Origin: Lysobacteraceae bacterium
GTDB lineage: Bacteria > Pseudomonadota > Gammaproteobacteria > Xanthomonadales > Xanthomonadaceae
Reading direction: 5' to 3'
DNA: 39,376 nt
Assembly: GCA_030681035.1 (NCBI GenBank)
Contig: JAUXUI010000049.1
Span: forward strand, 1 to 39,376
The translations under genes and the position numbers were made by a program. The notes below the pieces were generated by a model, which saw only the letters and a list, made by a program, of their open reading frames with translations, ran no database searches and had not been told where the DNA came from. The stretch's first letter is position 1; each line of letters starts with the position of its first letter. Shown here one piece after another: positions 19,712 through 29,287 of this stretch.

Positions 19712-22321
19712 ATGCCTGCCGTCGAGCCACCGCAACACACTCCACTCATGCGCCAGTTCTTCGCTGCCAAGGCGGAGTACCCGGATGTGCTGCTGTTTTT
19801 CCGCATGGGCGATTTCTACGAGCTGTTTTACGACGACGCGCGTAAAGCCGCCGCCCTGCTCGACATCACCCTGACCCAGCGCGGCGCCTCGGCCGGCGAG
19901 CCGATCCCGATGGCGGGGGTGCCGGCACACGCCTATGAAGGCTATCTGGCGCGGCTGATCCAGATGGGCGAGTCCGTGGCAATCTGCGAACAGATTGGCG
20001 ACCCGGCGCAGAGCAAGGGCCTGGTTGAGCGCAAGGTGGTGCGCGTGGTCACCCCCGGCACGGTGACCGACGAAGCCTTGCTGCACGAGCGCCGCGACAC
20101 CGTGCTGATGGCGCTGGCGCGTGGCCGTGGCGAGGATGGCAAGCCGGCATTCGGCCTGGCCTGGGCCGACCTGGCCGGCGGCCGGATGCGGGTCAACCAG
20201 GTGGCCGACGAGGACGCTCTGGCGGCGGAACTGGCGCGACTGGAACCGGCCGAACTGCTGCTACCTGACGAGGACGGCTGGCCGGCGTGGCTGCACGAGC
20301 GCCGCGGCCTGCGCCGGCGTGGGCCGTGGCATTTTGATGCCGACAGCGGCCGCCGCCTGATCACCCGCTGTTTCGCCACCTTTGATCTGACCGGTTTTGG
20401 CATCGAAGACCAGCCGCTGATGATCGCGGCAGCGGGAGCCCTGCTCGGCTATATCGAGGAAACCCAGAAGCAGCAATTACCACATTTGAGTTCACTGGCG
20501 CTGGAGTCGAGCACCGAAACCATCACCATGAACGCGGCAACGCGGCGCCATCTGGAACTGGACAGCCGTATCGATGGCCGCAGTGAGCACACCCTGCTCG
20601 GCATCCTCGACAGCTCCATCACGCCGATGGGTGGGCGCCTGTTGCGACGCTGGCTGCATCGCCCCTTGCGCGACCAGAATGTGCTGCGCCATCGCCATCA
20701 GGCGGTGCAGACCCTGATCGACCGCGGCGCCGGCGACACGCTGCGCACGGCGTTTCGCGGCCTCGGCGATGTCGAGCGGATTCTGGCGCGGGTAGCGCTG
20801 CGTTCGGCGCGGCCACGTGATCTGAGCACGCTGCGCGATGCGCTGGCCGCGTTGCCGCACATTCGCGCCGCGCTTTGCCCCCCCCATCCCACCGGGAGAG
20901 GGGCTTCCACTGGCAGCCCTTTGCTGGACACGTTGCACGACACTCTCGGCGAACACGACGCCAGCGCCGCGCTGCTGGCAGCCGTTATCATCGAGCAGCC
21001 GCCCGCCTTGTTGCGCGATGGCGGTGTGATCGCCGAAGGCTACGATGCCGAGCTCGATGAACTGCGCACGCTGTCTACCCGTGCCGATCAGTTTCTGCTT
21101 GATCTCGAAGCGCGCGAGCGCGCCGCCAGCGGCATCGCCAACCTCAAGGTCGGCTACAACCGCGTGCATGGCTACTACATCGAAATCAGCAAGGGCCAGG
21201 CCGAACGCGCGCCCACGCACTACACCCGCCGCCAGACCCTGACCAATGCCGAGCGCTACATCACCGAGGAGCTCAAGCAGTTCGAGGACAAGGTGCTGTC
21301 GGCGCGCGAACGCTCGCTGCTGCGCGAACGTCAGCTTTGGGAAGACCTGCTCGATGCACTCAACACGCAGTTGCACACACTCAAGCAATGCGCCAGCGCG
21401 CTGGCGGAAATCGACGTGCTGTGCGCCTTTGCCGAACGTGCGCAAACACTGGACTGGGCGCAGCCGGAACTGCGTCACGAACCGGGCCTGAGCATCGAGC
21501 GCGGCCGCCACCCGGTGGTGGAGGCAGTACGCAGCGAGCCGTTCGAGCCCAACGACCTGCGGCTCGATGAGCATACCCGCATGCTGGTGATCACCGGCCC
21601 GAACATGGGCGGCAAGAGCACCTACATGCGGCAGAACGCGTTGATCGTGCTGCTCGCGCATATCGGCAGTTTCGTACCGGCAACGCGCGCGCAAATCGGG
21701 CCGATCGATCGCATCCTCACCCGCATCGGCGCTGGCGATGATCTGGCGCGCGGGCAATCCACGTTCATGGTGGAAATGGCCGAGACCAGTTACATCCTGC
21801 ACCACGCCAGCGAACACTCGCTGGTGCTGATGGACGAGATCGGGCGCGGCACCTCCACCTACGATGGCCTGTCGCTGGCCAAAGCCTGTGCCCTGCACCT
21901 GGCCAACATCAACCGCGCCTACACCCTGTTTGCCACCCATTATTTCGAACTGACCGCGCTCGCCGATGGCGGCCACGGCATTGCCAATGTGCATCTGGAT
22001 GCCATTGAGCATGCCGACCGCCTGGTGTTCATGCATGCACTCAAGCCCGGCCCGGCCAACCGCAGCTTCGGCTTGCAGGTGGCGGCACTGGCCGGCCTGC
22101 CGCGCAGCGTGATCGATCAGGCGCAACACACCCTGCGCGAACTCGAAGGTCAACGCAGTGCCAGCAGCGAAATCAGCCGCGAAGCGCTGGATGCACCGTT
22201 GCAGATGGGCCTGTTTCACGCGCCGGCACCGGCACTGGCGGCGCTGGCGGCCATCGAACCGGACGAGTTGACGCCCAAGCAGGCACTGGAAGCGTTGTAC
22301 CGCCTCAAAGGAATGCTGTAG
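19712..22321 (+). CDS. mutS: DNA mismatch repair protein MutS
   Basis: Recognises mismatches and small loops and recruits MutL. The 869 residues have the mismatch-binding Phe-X-Glu (Phe35, Glu37 in RMGDFYELF), the connector and clamp domains, and the ABC ATPase with Walker [10 protein letters not shown] (629-637), the STFMVEM signature and Walker [22 protein letters not shown], then the C-terminal [14 protein letters not shown] dimer segment. ATG 19712 ([17 protein letters not shown]) is used; the frame back to 19607 is not conserved. Around residue 389-400 a short Pro/Gly-rich stretch ([14 protein letters not shown]) appears to be an insertion of about 9 residues relative to the E. coli protein. 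It overlaps coaE by 17 bases tail to tail. Confidence 0.96.
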   Translation: MPAVEPPQHTPLMRQFFAAKAEYPDVLLFFRMGDFYELFYDDARKAAALLDITLTQRGASAGEPIPMAGVPAHAYEGYLARLIQMGESVAICEQIGDPAQSKGLVERKVVRVVTPGTVTDEALLHERRDTVLMALARGRGEDGKPAFGLAWADLAGGRMRVNQVADEDALAAELARLEPAELLLPDEDGWPAWLHERRGLRRRGPWHFDADSGRRLITRCFATFDLTGFGIEDQPLMIAAAGALLGYIEETQKQQLPHLSSLALESSTETITMNAATRRHLELDSRIDGRSEHTLLGILDSSITPMGGRLLRRWLHRPLRDQNVLRHRHQAVQTLIDRGAGDTLRTAFRGLGDVERILARVALRSARPRDLSTLRDALAALPHIRAALCPPHPTGRGASTGSPLLDTLHDTLGEHDASAALLAAVIIEQPPALLRDGGVIAEGYDAELDELRTLSTRADQFLLDLEARERAASGIANLKVGYNRVHGYYIEISKGQAERAPTHYTRRQTLTNAERYITEELKQFEDKVLSARERSLLRERQLWEDLLDALNTQLHTLKQCASALAEIDVLCAFAERAQTLDWAQPELRHEPGLSIERGRHPVVEAVRSEPFEPNDLRLDEHTRMLVITGPNMGGKSTYMRQNALIVLLAHIGSFVPATRAQIGPIDRILTRIGAGDDLARGQSTFMVEMAETSYILHHASEHSLVLMDEIGRGTSTYDGLSLAKACALHLANINRAYTLFATHYFELTALADGGHGIANVHLDAIEHADRLVFMHALKPGPANRSFGLQVAALAGLPRSVIDQAQHTLRELEGQRSASSEISREALDAPLQMGLFHAPAPALAALAAIEPDELTPKQALEALYRLKGML

Positions 22322-22922
22322 CCAGTTGCACGTAGCGCTGGTGCAACGCGCTCACCTGCGCATCCAGTGCATCCAGATCGCCACTGTTGTCGATCACCTC
22401 ATCGGCCAGCGCCAAACGCTGGCTGCGCGTGGCCTGTGCCGCCAGCATCTGCTGCGCCAGCGCTGCCGATATCGCATCGCGCGCCTGCAAACGCGTCAGT
22501 TGCATGGCTTCGGGCAGATCCACCACCACGATCCGTTGCAGCCACGGATACGCCGCGCGGCCACCCACTTCGGTCAGCAGCGGAATTGCCACCATCGCGT
22601 ACGCCGCGCTCGCCTGCCGGCACTCGCGCTCAAGCTGCTCGCGGATGCGTGGATGCAGGATCGCTTCCAGATCGCGGCGTGCCTGTACATCGCTGAACAC
22701 GCGCTCGCGCAGCGCACCGCGATCAAGCCGGCCATCATCGCCACACACTGCCGGCCCGAAGCGCGCCACGATCTCGGCCAGCGCCGGCATACCCGGCTCC
22801 ACCAGTTGCCGCGCCGCGACATCAGCATCGGCCACCGGCACGCCCAACGCCGCGAAGCGCTCGCATACCGCGCTCTTGCCCGATGCAATACCACCAGTGA
22901 TTGCAACGATGAAGTTCGCCAT
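22305..22922 (-). CDS. coaE: Dephospho-CoA kinase
   Basis: Phosphorylates the 3' hydroxyl of dephospho-CoA, the last step of coenzyme A synthesis. The 205-residue protein starts [19 protein letters not shown] with a clear P-loop (GGIASGKS), then [15 protein letters not shown] (the usual DAD motif), and the lid segment [19 protein letters not shown], typical of CoaE (the usual R-x-x). It is convergent with mutS and its end overlaps the mutS 3' end by 17 bases. pilD and pilC, its neighbours in many gammaproteobacteria, are not seen beside it. Confidence 0.95.
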   Translation of the reverse strand: MANFIVAITGGIASGKSAVCERFAALGVPVADADVAARQLVEPGMPALAEIVARFGPAVCGDDGRLDRGALRERVFSDVQARRDLEAILHPRIREQLERECRQASAAYAMVAIPLLTEVGGRAAYPWLQRIVVVDLPEAMQLTRLQARDAISAALAQQMLAAQATRSQRLALADEVIDNSGDLDALDAQVSALHQRYVQLATAFL

Positions 22923-23026
22923 TGCCGCAGACTAGCGCAGCGGCTGTGCCATGCAAAGCACGCTACACGGCGACACCCGTATCGGCGCAGCCATCATCGC
23001 GCGTGATCGCGCACTGCGGCATGACG

Positions 23027-23218
23027 GTCGCCCACAGGGTGGGCTCCTACAGGGGACGTTCATCGCTTTCGTGGGAGCGCGCCTGCGCGCGAAGCGCTTT
23101 CGCCAGTTCGCTCGCCGGCCTGCCGGCTCCCACAGAAGCACTGGCTCCACGGGCGGGCAACACCGTCGCTCCAGGGGAGCACCAACCGCTTTTTGTAGGA
23201 GCCCACCCTGTGGGCGAC
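23027..23218. repeat. Nested inverted repeats between coaE and the PAP2 gene
   Basis: The 316 bases between coaE and the PAP2 gene (22923-23238) hold no gene. The outer arms are GTCGCCCACAGGGTGGGCTC... at 23027-23052 and its reverse complement at 23194-23218. Inside lies a second inverted pair, GTGGGAGC (23071-23078) and GCTCCCAC (23126-23133), and a GCGCGCCTGCGCGC palindrome near 23077-23090. This is a BIME-like nest. It also sits after the end of the leftward PAP2 gene, where it could stop transcription, and 5' of coaE. Confidence 0.8.
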
Positions 23219-23238
23219 CTGTCAGCGCACCGTCGCTA

Positions 23239-23781
23239 TCAAAACAAGCTGACGCCAGGCACCAGCCACAACGACAACGCGGCGAGGCCGGTAGCGATCA
23301 CGCTGGCGGCCAGCACATCACTCGGGTAGTGCAGGCCGAGCACCACCCGCGACAGCGCCACGCTGAAGCAAAACGGTGCGAGCAGCCAGACCAAACCCGG
23401 GTAATACGCCAGCGCCACCAAGGTGAACGACACTGCATGCAGGGTGTGCCCGGACGGGAACGAGAACTCGTCCAGTGGTGCGATCAAGGCACGCACCCGT
23501 TGATCGCGGGCGAATGGCCGCGGCCGTTTGGTCCAGCGTTTCAGGCTTTTGTACAGCGCCAATGCGATCACACCGGTCGCGGCCATATGCGCGGAAGCAA
23601 ACAGGCCGCGATAGCCATCGAAGACTACGATCAGCGCCATCAGGCCATACCAGAACACACCATCGCCAAGCCGGCTGATGGCAGCAAAATAGGCACGCAC
23701 CCAGCGCCCGTGACCCCAGCGGTTGGCGGCTGCGGTCCATGCACTATCGCGTGCCACCCAACGCTGTACGCGGGCAATCAT
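23239..23781 (-). CDS. PAP2-superfamily membrane phosphatase
   Basis: A 180-residue membrane protein with the three PAP2 motifs: KRWTKRPRP (KX6RP type), PSGHTLHAVS (PSGH) and SRVVLGLHYPSDVLA (SRX5HX3D). The hydrophobic segments (VFWYGLMALIVVFDGY, AATGVIALALYKSL, VSFTLVALAYYPGLVWLLAPFCF, VIATGLAALSLWLVPG) are as expected. Such enzymes remove phosphate from phosphatidate, undecaprenyl diphosphate or similar lipids; the substrate cannot be told. ATG 23781 overlaps the TGA of the upstream glycosyltransferase (ATGA), so the two are probably made together. The longer frame to 23811 is unlikely. Confidence 0.9.
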   Translation of the reverse strand: MIARVQRWVARDSAWTAAANRWGHGRWVRAYFAAISRLGDGVFWYGLMALIVVFDGYRGLFASAHMAATGVIALALYKSLKRWTKRPRPFARDQRVRALIAPLDEFSFPSGHTLHAVSFTLVALAYYPGLVWLLAPFCFSVALSRVVLGLHYPSDVLAASVIATGLAALSLWLVPGVSLF

Positions 23782-24962
23782 GATGGCCTCCCGTCGCTGG
23801 TGGCAGGCCATGTCGGTGCTGCCAGCGCCCGCCGCTCAATCAGCTCGCGCAGCACTTGTTCAAAGCGTGCCGACACCGTTTCCGGCGCCAGTTGTGCCAC
23901 CGCCTCGCGTGCCGCAGCGCCCAGCCATCGACTCGTCGCCAGGTCGCCCGCCAGCGCGACGGTGGCGGCGATGAAGGCATCGTCATCGCCCACCGCGATA
24001 GCGGCGCCATGGGCACCGTCGCGCAGATGTTCGCGCGCGGCACCGGTATCGAAGGCGACTGTCGCCAGACCCGAGGCCATCGCTTCCAGGGTCACGTTGC
24101 CAAAGGTTTCGCTCAAACTTGGAAACACGAACAGATCGGCGCTGGCAAAATGCCGGGCCAGTGCCTCGCCGCGCTGCACCCCACAGAACACGAAATCCGG
24201 ATGCGCTGCGGCCAAGGCGGCGCGATCCGGGCCATCGCCAACCCAGACCATGCGCGCATGCGGTTGCTCTTGCTGCACCCGGCGAAATGCGCGCACCGCC
24301 AGCGCCAGATTCTTTTCCGGCGCGATGCGACCGACATGGATCAGCACCGGGGTGTCGGCGTCGGCGCCCCACTGCATACGCAAGCTTGGGCTGCGCCGTG
24401 CCGGATGGAAGTGCGTGGTGTCCACCGCCCGTCGCAGCACGGTGATGTCGGCAAACCCCTGCGCGCCGAGAAATTGCGCCAATTCGCGTGTTGGCACCAG
24501 CGTGGTATCGGCGCGATTGTGAAACCGCCGCAACCAGGCGAACACTGCGCCGCGCAGAAACCCAACGCCGTAGCGCGCTGCGTACTCGTCAAAGCGGGTG
24601 TGAAAACCGGTACTCGCTGGAATGCCAAGACGCCGCGCCACCGCCAGCGCCGACGCGCCCAGCGGCCCTTCGGTGGCGATGTAAAGCGCATCGGGTCGCT
24701 GTTGTTGCCAGCGCGCACGCAAGCGGCGGCCGGCCGGCAGACCCATGCGCAAACCGGGATAGCGCGGCAACGGCACACTCGGCAGCCGCAGTTGCTCCGC
24801 TGAATCAAGCACCGATTCATCCATGCGCCGCGGCCGGATCAACTCAACCGCATGGCCGCGTGTGCGCAGGCCCTGCTCCAGCGTCTGCACGGTCAGGGCC
24901 ACGCCGTTGACTTCCGGCGGGTAGGTTTCACTGACGATGGCAACGCGCATCGGCTTGGACAT
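23778..24962 (-). CDS. GT4-family glycosyltransferase
   Basis: A 394-residue GT-B enzyme. The N-terminal part has the acceptor-side motif VAIVSETYPPEVNGVALTVQTL, and the C-terminal domain has HVGRIAPEKNLALAVRAF, VWVGDGPDRAALAA and the nucleotide-sugar-binding E-X7-E (SLSETFGNVTLEAMASG). The nearest named family members in my knowledge are mannosyl- and glucosyltransferases that act on diacylglycerol or polyprenol lipids; the substrate is not fixed by sequence. ATG 24962 (MSKPMRV) is chosen; a second ATG at 24950 is possible. The Shine-Dalgarno site is weak. It is coupled to the PAP2 phosphatase, which suggests a lipid-linked sugar pathway (inference). Confidence 0.9.
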   Translation of the reverse strand: MSKPMRVAIVSETYPPEVNGVALTVQTLEQGLRTRGHAVELIRPRRMDESVLDSAEQLRLPSVPLPRYPGLRMGLPAGRRLRARWQQQRPDALYIATEGPLGASALAVARRLGIPASTGFHTRFDEYAARYGVGFLRGAVFAWLRRFHNRADTTLVPTRELAQFLGAQGFADITVLRRAVDTTHFHPARRSPSLRMQWGADADTPVLIHVGRIAPEKNLALAVRAFRRVQQEQPHARMVWVGDGPDRAALAAAHPDFVFCGVQRGEALARHFASADLFVFPSLSETFGNVTLEAMASGLATVAFDTGAAREHLRDGAHGAAIAVGDDDAFIAATVALAGDLATSRWLGAAAREAVAQLAPETVSARFEQVLRELIERRALAAPTWPATSDGRPS

Positions 24963-25063
24963 GGCGCCAGTGTCGTCCGCATCAATGCCAGCATTATGAC
25001 AATACGATTTCACTTTGATGACAGGCGTTTCGAGCCGGTGCCAACGGCACTTTCTCAGCGTGC

Positions 25064-25093
25064 CGTCATTCCCGCGAAAGCGGGAATCCAGAG
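25064..25093. repeat. CATTCCCGCG hairpin repeat upstream of msrP
   Basis: CGTCATTCCCGCGAAAGCGG and the following bases form a hairpin around CCCGC/GCGGG. It belongs to the dispersed family seen at 15627, 36703, 36762 (inverted) and 39186. Just upstream, CCAACGGCACTTTCTC (about 25041-25056) resembles the left end of the 15590 element, but no matching right end with a target duplication was found, so this may be a decayed copy. Confidence 0.65.
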
Positions 25094-25255
25094 TCTTTCC
25101 GTTGGCTCGCAATCCAGCGTCGCAACTCATGACGGAACCTGGACCTGGGGCTACGTCAACCGTTGGTCATTGGATCGGCATTGACTCCTTGTTCACGCAT
25201 CGTCACGCCACCGCATGCGAGGCTGTTGCCACCTGTGGTTGCGCCGAGCCCCGCC

Positions 25256-26188
25256 ATGAACGAACGCGACAACGACCTGAGCATCACCCCGGAGCCGGTC
25301 TACCGCGCCCGCCGGTTGCTGATGCAGGCCGGCCTGCTGCTGCCCGCCTCCGGCTTGCTGGCCTGCTCAGCGCCCAGCGATGCTGCCGGCGAACCAGCAA
25401 CTGTGCCTGCGGGCGAAGACGAACTCACCCGCTATCAGGATGTCACCAGTTACAACAATTTCTACGAGTTCGGCACCGGCAAGGCCGACCCGGCGCGCAA
25501 CGCTGGCAGCCTGCGCACCGAGCCGTGGGCCATCACCGTGGGCGGTGAAGCCGGCAACACCGGGCAATTCAGCCTGGCGCAACTGCTGGATGGCCTGACC
25601 CCGCAACCGCGCGTCTACCGGCTGCGCTGCGTCGAGGGTTGGTCGATGGTGATTCCGTGGCTCGGTGTGCCGTTGGCCAGCGTGCTGCGGCGCTTTGAGC
25701 CAACATCAAAGGCGCGCTTCGTGGCATTCCGCACGCTGGCCGACCGCGAACAAATGCCAGGCGTGCGCCGCGCCGTACTCGACTGGCCCTACCGCGAAGG
25801 CTTGCGGATGGATGAAGCCATGCACCCGCTCACCCTGCTCGCCACCGGCCTGTACGGCAAACCGCTACCCAACCAGAACGGCGCACCGCTGCGGCTGGTG
25901 GTGCCGTGGAAATACGGCTTCAAGAGCATCAAGTCGATCGTCTCGATCCAGTTCACCGAGGCCATGCCGGAAACCAGTTGGAACCTGTCGCAACGCGATG
26001 AATACGGGTTCTATTCCAACGTCAATCCGGACGTGGATCATCCACGCTGGAGCCAGAAAACCGAGCGCCGCATTGCCGGTGACGGCCGCTCGCTGTTTGC
26101 GCAGCGCATACCCACCCTGCCGTTCAATGGCTATGGCGACCAGGTGGCATCGCTGTACGCCGGCATGGACCTGCGTCAGTGGTTCTGA
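25256..26188 (+). CDS. msrP: Periplasmic methionine sulfoxide reductase, molybdopterin subunit
   Basis: MsrP (YedY) repairs oxidised methionines in periplasmic proteins using electrons from MsrQ. The 310-residue precursor has a Tat-like signal (ARRLLMQAG, Arg19-Arg20) and the sulfite-oxidase-type fold: Moco-ligand Cys125 in [32 protein letters not shown], and the C-terminal GMDLRQWF. The end of the signal, LLAC at residues 34-37, also looks like a lipobox, so it may be a Tat lipoprotein; this is unusual for MsrP. ATG 25256 is chosen over the opening at 25163. It overlaps msrQ by 10 bases. Confidence 0.95.
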   Translation: MNERDNDLSITPEPVYRARRLLMQAGLLLPASGLLACSAPSDAAGEPATVPAGEDELTRYQDVTSYNNFYEFGTGKADPARNAGSLRTEPWAITVGGEAGNTGQFSLAQLLDGLTPQPRVYRLRCVEGWSMVIPWLGVPLASVLRRFEPTSKARFVAFRTLADREQMPGVRRAVLDWPYREGLRMDEAMHPLTLLATGLYGKPLPNQNGAPLRLVVPWKYGFKSIKSIVSIQFTEAMPETSWNLSQRDEYGFYSNVNPDVDHPRWSQKTERRIAGDGRSLFAQRIPTLPFNGYGDQVASLYAGMDLRQWF

Positions 26189-26805
26189 AACCCGCCTTGC
26201 TGGCGCGGTTGCTGGTCCATGCCCTCGCACTCACGCCGATGCTGTGGCTGCTGCACGATGCGTATGTGGGGCAACTCGGCGCCGACCCGGTTGCGGCATT
26301 GACCCACCGCAGCGGCGACTGGGCACTGCGCCTGCTGTTGCTCACACTGGCAGTGACCCCGCTGCGCCGGTTCACCGGCTGGCGCTGGCCGTTGAGCTAC
26401 CGACGGATGCTTGGCCTGCACACTTTCGCCTATGCCTGCCTGCATTTTTCGGTGTATCTGGTACTCGATCTGGGCGGCTACTGGGCGCAGATACTCGACG
26501 ATGTGATGAAGCGGCCATTCATCACCGTCGGTTTTCTCGCCTGGCTGGGGCTGCTGCCGCTGGCTGCAACCTCCAATCGCGCCGCGATGCGCCGGCTGGG
26601 CCGGCGTTGGGGCCTGCTGCATCGGCTGGTGTACCCGATTGCCGTGCTCGCGGTGCTGCATTTCATCTGGCAGGTGAAAGCCGACCTGCGCGAACCACTG
26701 ATCTACGCTGCGGTATTGGCCGCACTGCTGCTCGCGCGCTGGCGATGGCGAGGGCCGGGTTGCGCCACGCCAACGACAGCGTTGGCGCCACAGAAACGAC
26801 GGTGA
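26179..26805 (+). CDS. msrQ: Membrane heme protein MsrQ
   Basis: Heme-containing inner-membrane subunit that passes electrons from the quinone pool to MsrP. The 208 residues contain about six hydrophobic spans ([95 protein letters not shown]) with conserved His in [11 protein letters not shown] and VLHFIW. The start is GTG 26179 inside the end of msrP, coupling translation. The gene is followed after 25 bases by a convergent gene. Confidence 0.93.
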   Translation: MVLKPALLARLLVHALALTPMLWLLHDAYVGQLGADPVAALTHRSGDWALRLLLLTLAVTPLRRFTGWRWPLSYRRMLGLHTFAYACLHFSVYLVLDLGGYWAQILDDVMKRPFITVGFLAWLGLLPLAATSNRAAMRRLGRRWGLLHRLVYPIAVLAVLHFIWQVKADLREPLIYAAVLAALLLARWRWRGPGCATPTTALAPQKRR

Positions 26806-26830
26806 ATCATGCTGATCAAAACGAGCACGA

Positions 26831-28315
26831 TCATTGCAGCACCAACTCGACGCGGCGATTGCGGGCACGGCCTGCATCGTCTGTGTTGCTGGCTACCGGC
26901 GCGAACGAGGCCAGCCCTCTGGCAGCCAGGCGTGCGGGCGCGATGGTGTAGTCCTTCACCAACGCCGCAACCACTGCCTCGGCGCGGCGCTGCGACAGGT
27001 CGAGGTTGTGCGCGAGGTTACCGGTGGCATCGGTGTGGCCGACTACGTGAAACTTGAGATCGGGTTTTGCGCGCAGCGAACCGGCGATGGCATCAAGCGC
27101 AGGTTTCGACGTTGGCTTGATCGCCGATTGGTCAGTGTCGAAATATATACCGTAAACGGTCGCCTTGCCGGTTGCTTCGATCTCCCTGCTCAGGCTATCG
27201 GCTGTGACGACCACCAAGCCAGTCTGCAACGGCAATGTGTGCAGCACTACCTGCTGCACGGATGCATTGCCGTCGTAGCCGCCAATGAACAACGCTATGT
27301 AAAGCGTTCCATCGCTGGTATCGCGCTTCGCAAGGAGGTAGTAGGGCTTTTGATAGTCGTTGTAAACATCGCCACGCAGGGCAACCAACGCACCGAGCTG
27401 TCTGCCTTGGTCTTTTGTGCCGCATTTATCCAGTTCACACGAGAACAGTGTAGCGAACCCAGCCTTCGCCAGAGCTGCCTTGTAGTTCTCATGGAGCTTC
27501 AATGTGGAGACATGTTCGATCGAATAGTAATGACGGTGTACATCGCCAACCAGATCCAGCATCGCAGCCTTGCCCGATGCATCGACAATCGTCTTTGGCA
27601 AGCTGAGCGTTTCATGATCCGTCTTGCCAACAGCCTGCAACTTCGCGCCAGGAAAACGAGGCAACAATGGACTGTCCTCTTCGTGCTTTTCCGTCGCTGC
27701 GCTCGCACGCGCTGGTACCGGCGGGGTCGTCAGATAAGTAGCATTGACTTTGATCAAGCCAGTTTCGAGCGGCGCGGACTCCACCACGACCTGCTGGATC
27801 GACACCTCGTCTTCGTAACCACCGATGAAGAGGGCGACGATGATGGGCCCTTTGGCAGCCTTGCCTTCTGCAACCAGAAAATAAGGCTTGCGATATTGGT
27901 TGTAGACACTCCCTGTCAACGACATCAACCCACCGAGTTGCTCGGCCTGACTCGGGTCGCCGCACTCATCCAGCTTGCATGTGTAGGTGATGGTTAAGCC
28001 GCTGCGTCGCACGGCATCATGGTAGTTTTCGTACAGTTTCAATGTTGAAACATTACGCAGTTCGTAATAATGACGGGTGACATCACCGATTTTTGACACC
28101 AGTACGAAGCCCGCATTTGCGACACTTGCGTCTCGCCTCATCGGCACTTCGATGGTTTCGTAGTCCACTTGCTGGTAGTCCCTCAGCTGCGCGCCGGGGT
28201 AGCGAGAAAGCAGGGGATGATCTGCATCGCTACCGCTGTGCGCAGGGGCTGTGAGCAGGATAGCTGCGATCATTAGCAGCGCCCGTATCACGTGTTTTGA
28301 ATACATGTCGTTCAT
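26831..28315 (-). CDS. OmpA-like protein with a duplicated N-terminal domain
   Basis: A 494-residue protein with a signal peptide (VIRALLMIAAILLTAPAHS). Residues 33-190 and 214-370 are clearly two copies of one domain: compare HPLLSRYPGAQL with SPLLPRFPGAKL, TLKLYENYHDAVRRSG with TLKLHENYKAALAKAG, CKLDEC with CELDKC, and ALFIGGYEDEVSIQQVV with ALFIGGYDGNASVQQVV. They resemble DUF4892. A C-terminal OmpA-type peptidoglycan-binding domain follows (FDTDQSAIKP, VVGHTDATG, LDLSQRRAEAVV, NRRVEL). The stretch looks noticeably less GC-rich than its neighbours. Two possible starts, 28315 and 28306, are three codons apart; the first is used. Function unknown; envelope anchoring is likely. Confidence 0.88.
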   Translation of the reverse strand: MNDMYSKHVIRALLMIAAILLTAPAHSGSDADHPLLSRYPGAQLRDYQQVDYETIEVPMRRDASVANAGFVLVSKIGDVTRHYYELRNVSTLKLYENYHDAVRRSGLTITYTCKLDECGDPSQAEQLGGLMSLTGSVYNQYRKPYFLVAEGKAAKGPIIVALFIGGYEDEVSIQQVVVESAPLETGLIKVNATYLTTPPVPARASAATEKHEEDSPLLPRFPGAKLQAVGKTDHETLSLPKTIVDASGKAAMLDLVGDVHRHYYSIEHVSTLKLHENYKAALAKAGFATLFSCELDKCGTKDQGRQLGALVALRGDVYNDYQKPYYLLAKRDTSDGTLYIALFIGGYDGNASVQQVVLHTLPLQTGLVVVTADSLSREIEATGKATVYGIYFDTDQSAIKPTSKPALDAIAGSLRAKPDLKFHVVGHTDATGNLAHNLDLSQRRAEAVVAALVKDYTIAPARLAARGLASFAPVASNTDDAGRARNRRVELVLQ

Positions 28316-28483
28316 CGATGAGAACCCAGTCCTGAATATATTTGTTAGGAATCGCGGGACAATTTTACGATGTGCGTTTCTGCCTGCCCACTTGTGCCAC
28401 GAAACGATACCGTCACGCCGTTACTTGCGCTGTACCGCCTTTGGTCGGCGCTCTGCGCCGGAAACAAAGATGATGACGCACCC

Positions 28484-29287
28484 TCACAACGACGGCAAAA
28501 AAAGCAGCAACGCGGTAATCACGGCAGCCAACGCCAGCGCCATCAGCAGCAGGCGTAGCCAGGCGCCAGTGGCGGTTTCATTCGGAGGAACCATCTCATG
28601 TTCACTCTCTTGCTTTAATTCGGCCATTTCCTGCGCGCGCACCTCGCAGCTCGCGCGCTTTGCCAACCCTGGCGCACTGAGCATGAAGCGCAGGCCGCGC
28701 ACCTCGATCTGATCGCCATGCGCCAGCACCACCTGTTGCACCGGCCAGCCATTCACCCGCGGTGTTACCGGCGAGGTGGAAACCAGCATCACGCAATCGC
28801 CGATCAATTCGAGCCGTGCTTCCTCGGCAGCGGCGTAGCGGCTGTCGAGCGGAATTTGCGCGTGTTCATCGCTGCCGATCCGCAGCACATCGTTCAACAC
28901 GAACACCTGCCCGGACACCGGCCCACTCAAGCCACGCAGAACCACCGTGCCATGTTCGATCTCGCGCACCTTGTCGGCCGGCATCGGCTCGGCGGGCACC
29001 GGCATGGGCTCGGCCGCCGAGCGCAACAACATCTCGACATCGCCCAGGTGTACGCGATCACCCGCGCGCAGCAACGCCAATTCGGTGACCGCACGCGAGT
29101 TGACGTAAACCGGACTGCCGAGGTTGCGCAACCACAGGCCGGCCGGGCTCAGATGCATGCGCGCATGATTGGGATTGACCCCCGCCCCGACGATACGCAC
29201 GGTGGAATCATCCGCAGTGCCCACGGTGGTGTCGCCGGCGCTGAGCTCAACATCGGCTGACTCGCCATGAGGAAATGTCAATCGCAT
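28484..29287 (-). CDS. Membrane protein with two FHA domains
   Basis: A 267-residue protein with two forkhead-associated domains, which bind phosphothreonine peptides. The first covers about residues 1-95 (TTVGTADDSTVRIVGAGVNPNHARMHLSPAGLWLRNLGS-like pattern) and the second about 110-210 (FVLNDVLRIGSDEHAQIPLD, RLELIGDCVMLVS, VNGWPVQQ). A single C-terminal hydrophobic segment (WLRLLLMALALAAVITALLLFL) should anchor it in the inner membrane with the FHA domains in the cytoplasm. ATG 29287 is preferred to the adjacent GTG 29290. It is the upstream neighbour of the OmpA-like gene on the same strand. No kinase gene is in the window. Confidence 0.84.
   Translation of the reverse strand: MRLTFPHGESADVELSAGDTTVGTADDSTVRIVGAGVNPNHARMHLSPAGLWLRNLGSPVYVNSRAVTELALLRAGDRVHLGDVEMLLRSAAEPMPVPAEPMPADKVREIEHGTVVLRGLSGPVSGQVFVLNDVLRIGSDEHAQIPLDSRYAAAEEARLELIGDCVMLVSTSPVTPRVNGWPVQQVVLAHGDQIEVRGLRFMLSAPGLAKRASCEVRAQEMAELKQESEHEMVPPNETATGAWLRLLLMALALAAVITALLLFLPSL

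Noticed and set aside
20492-22219. 575-residue minus-strand frame opposite mutS
   Set aside because: It lies wholly antisense to a well-conserved mutS, has no recognisable domain and a His/Gln/Ala-rich composition typical of GC-rich shadow frames.
22951-24522. 523-residue plus-strand frame across the PAP2 and GT4 genes
   Set aside because: It starts in repeats and runs antisense to both genes, with Arg/Ser/Ala-rich low-information sequence.
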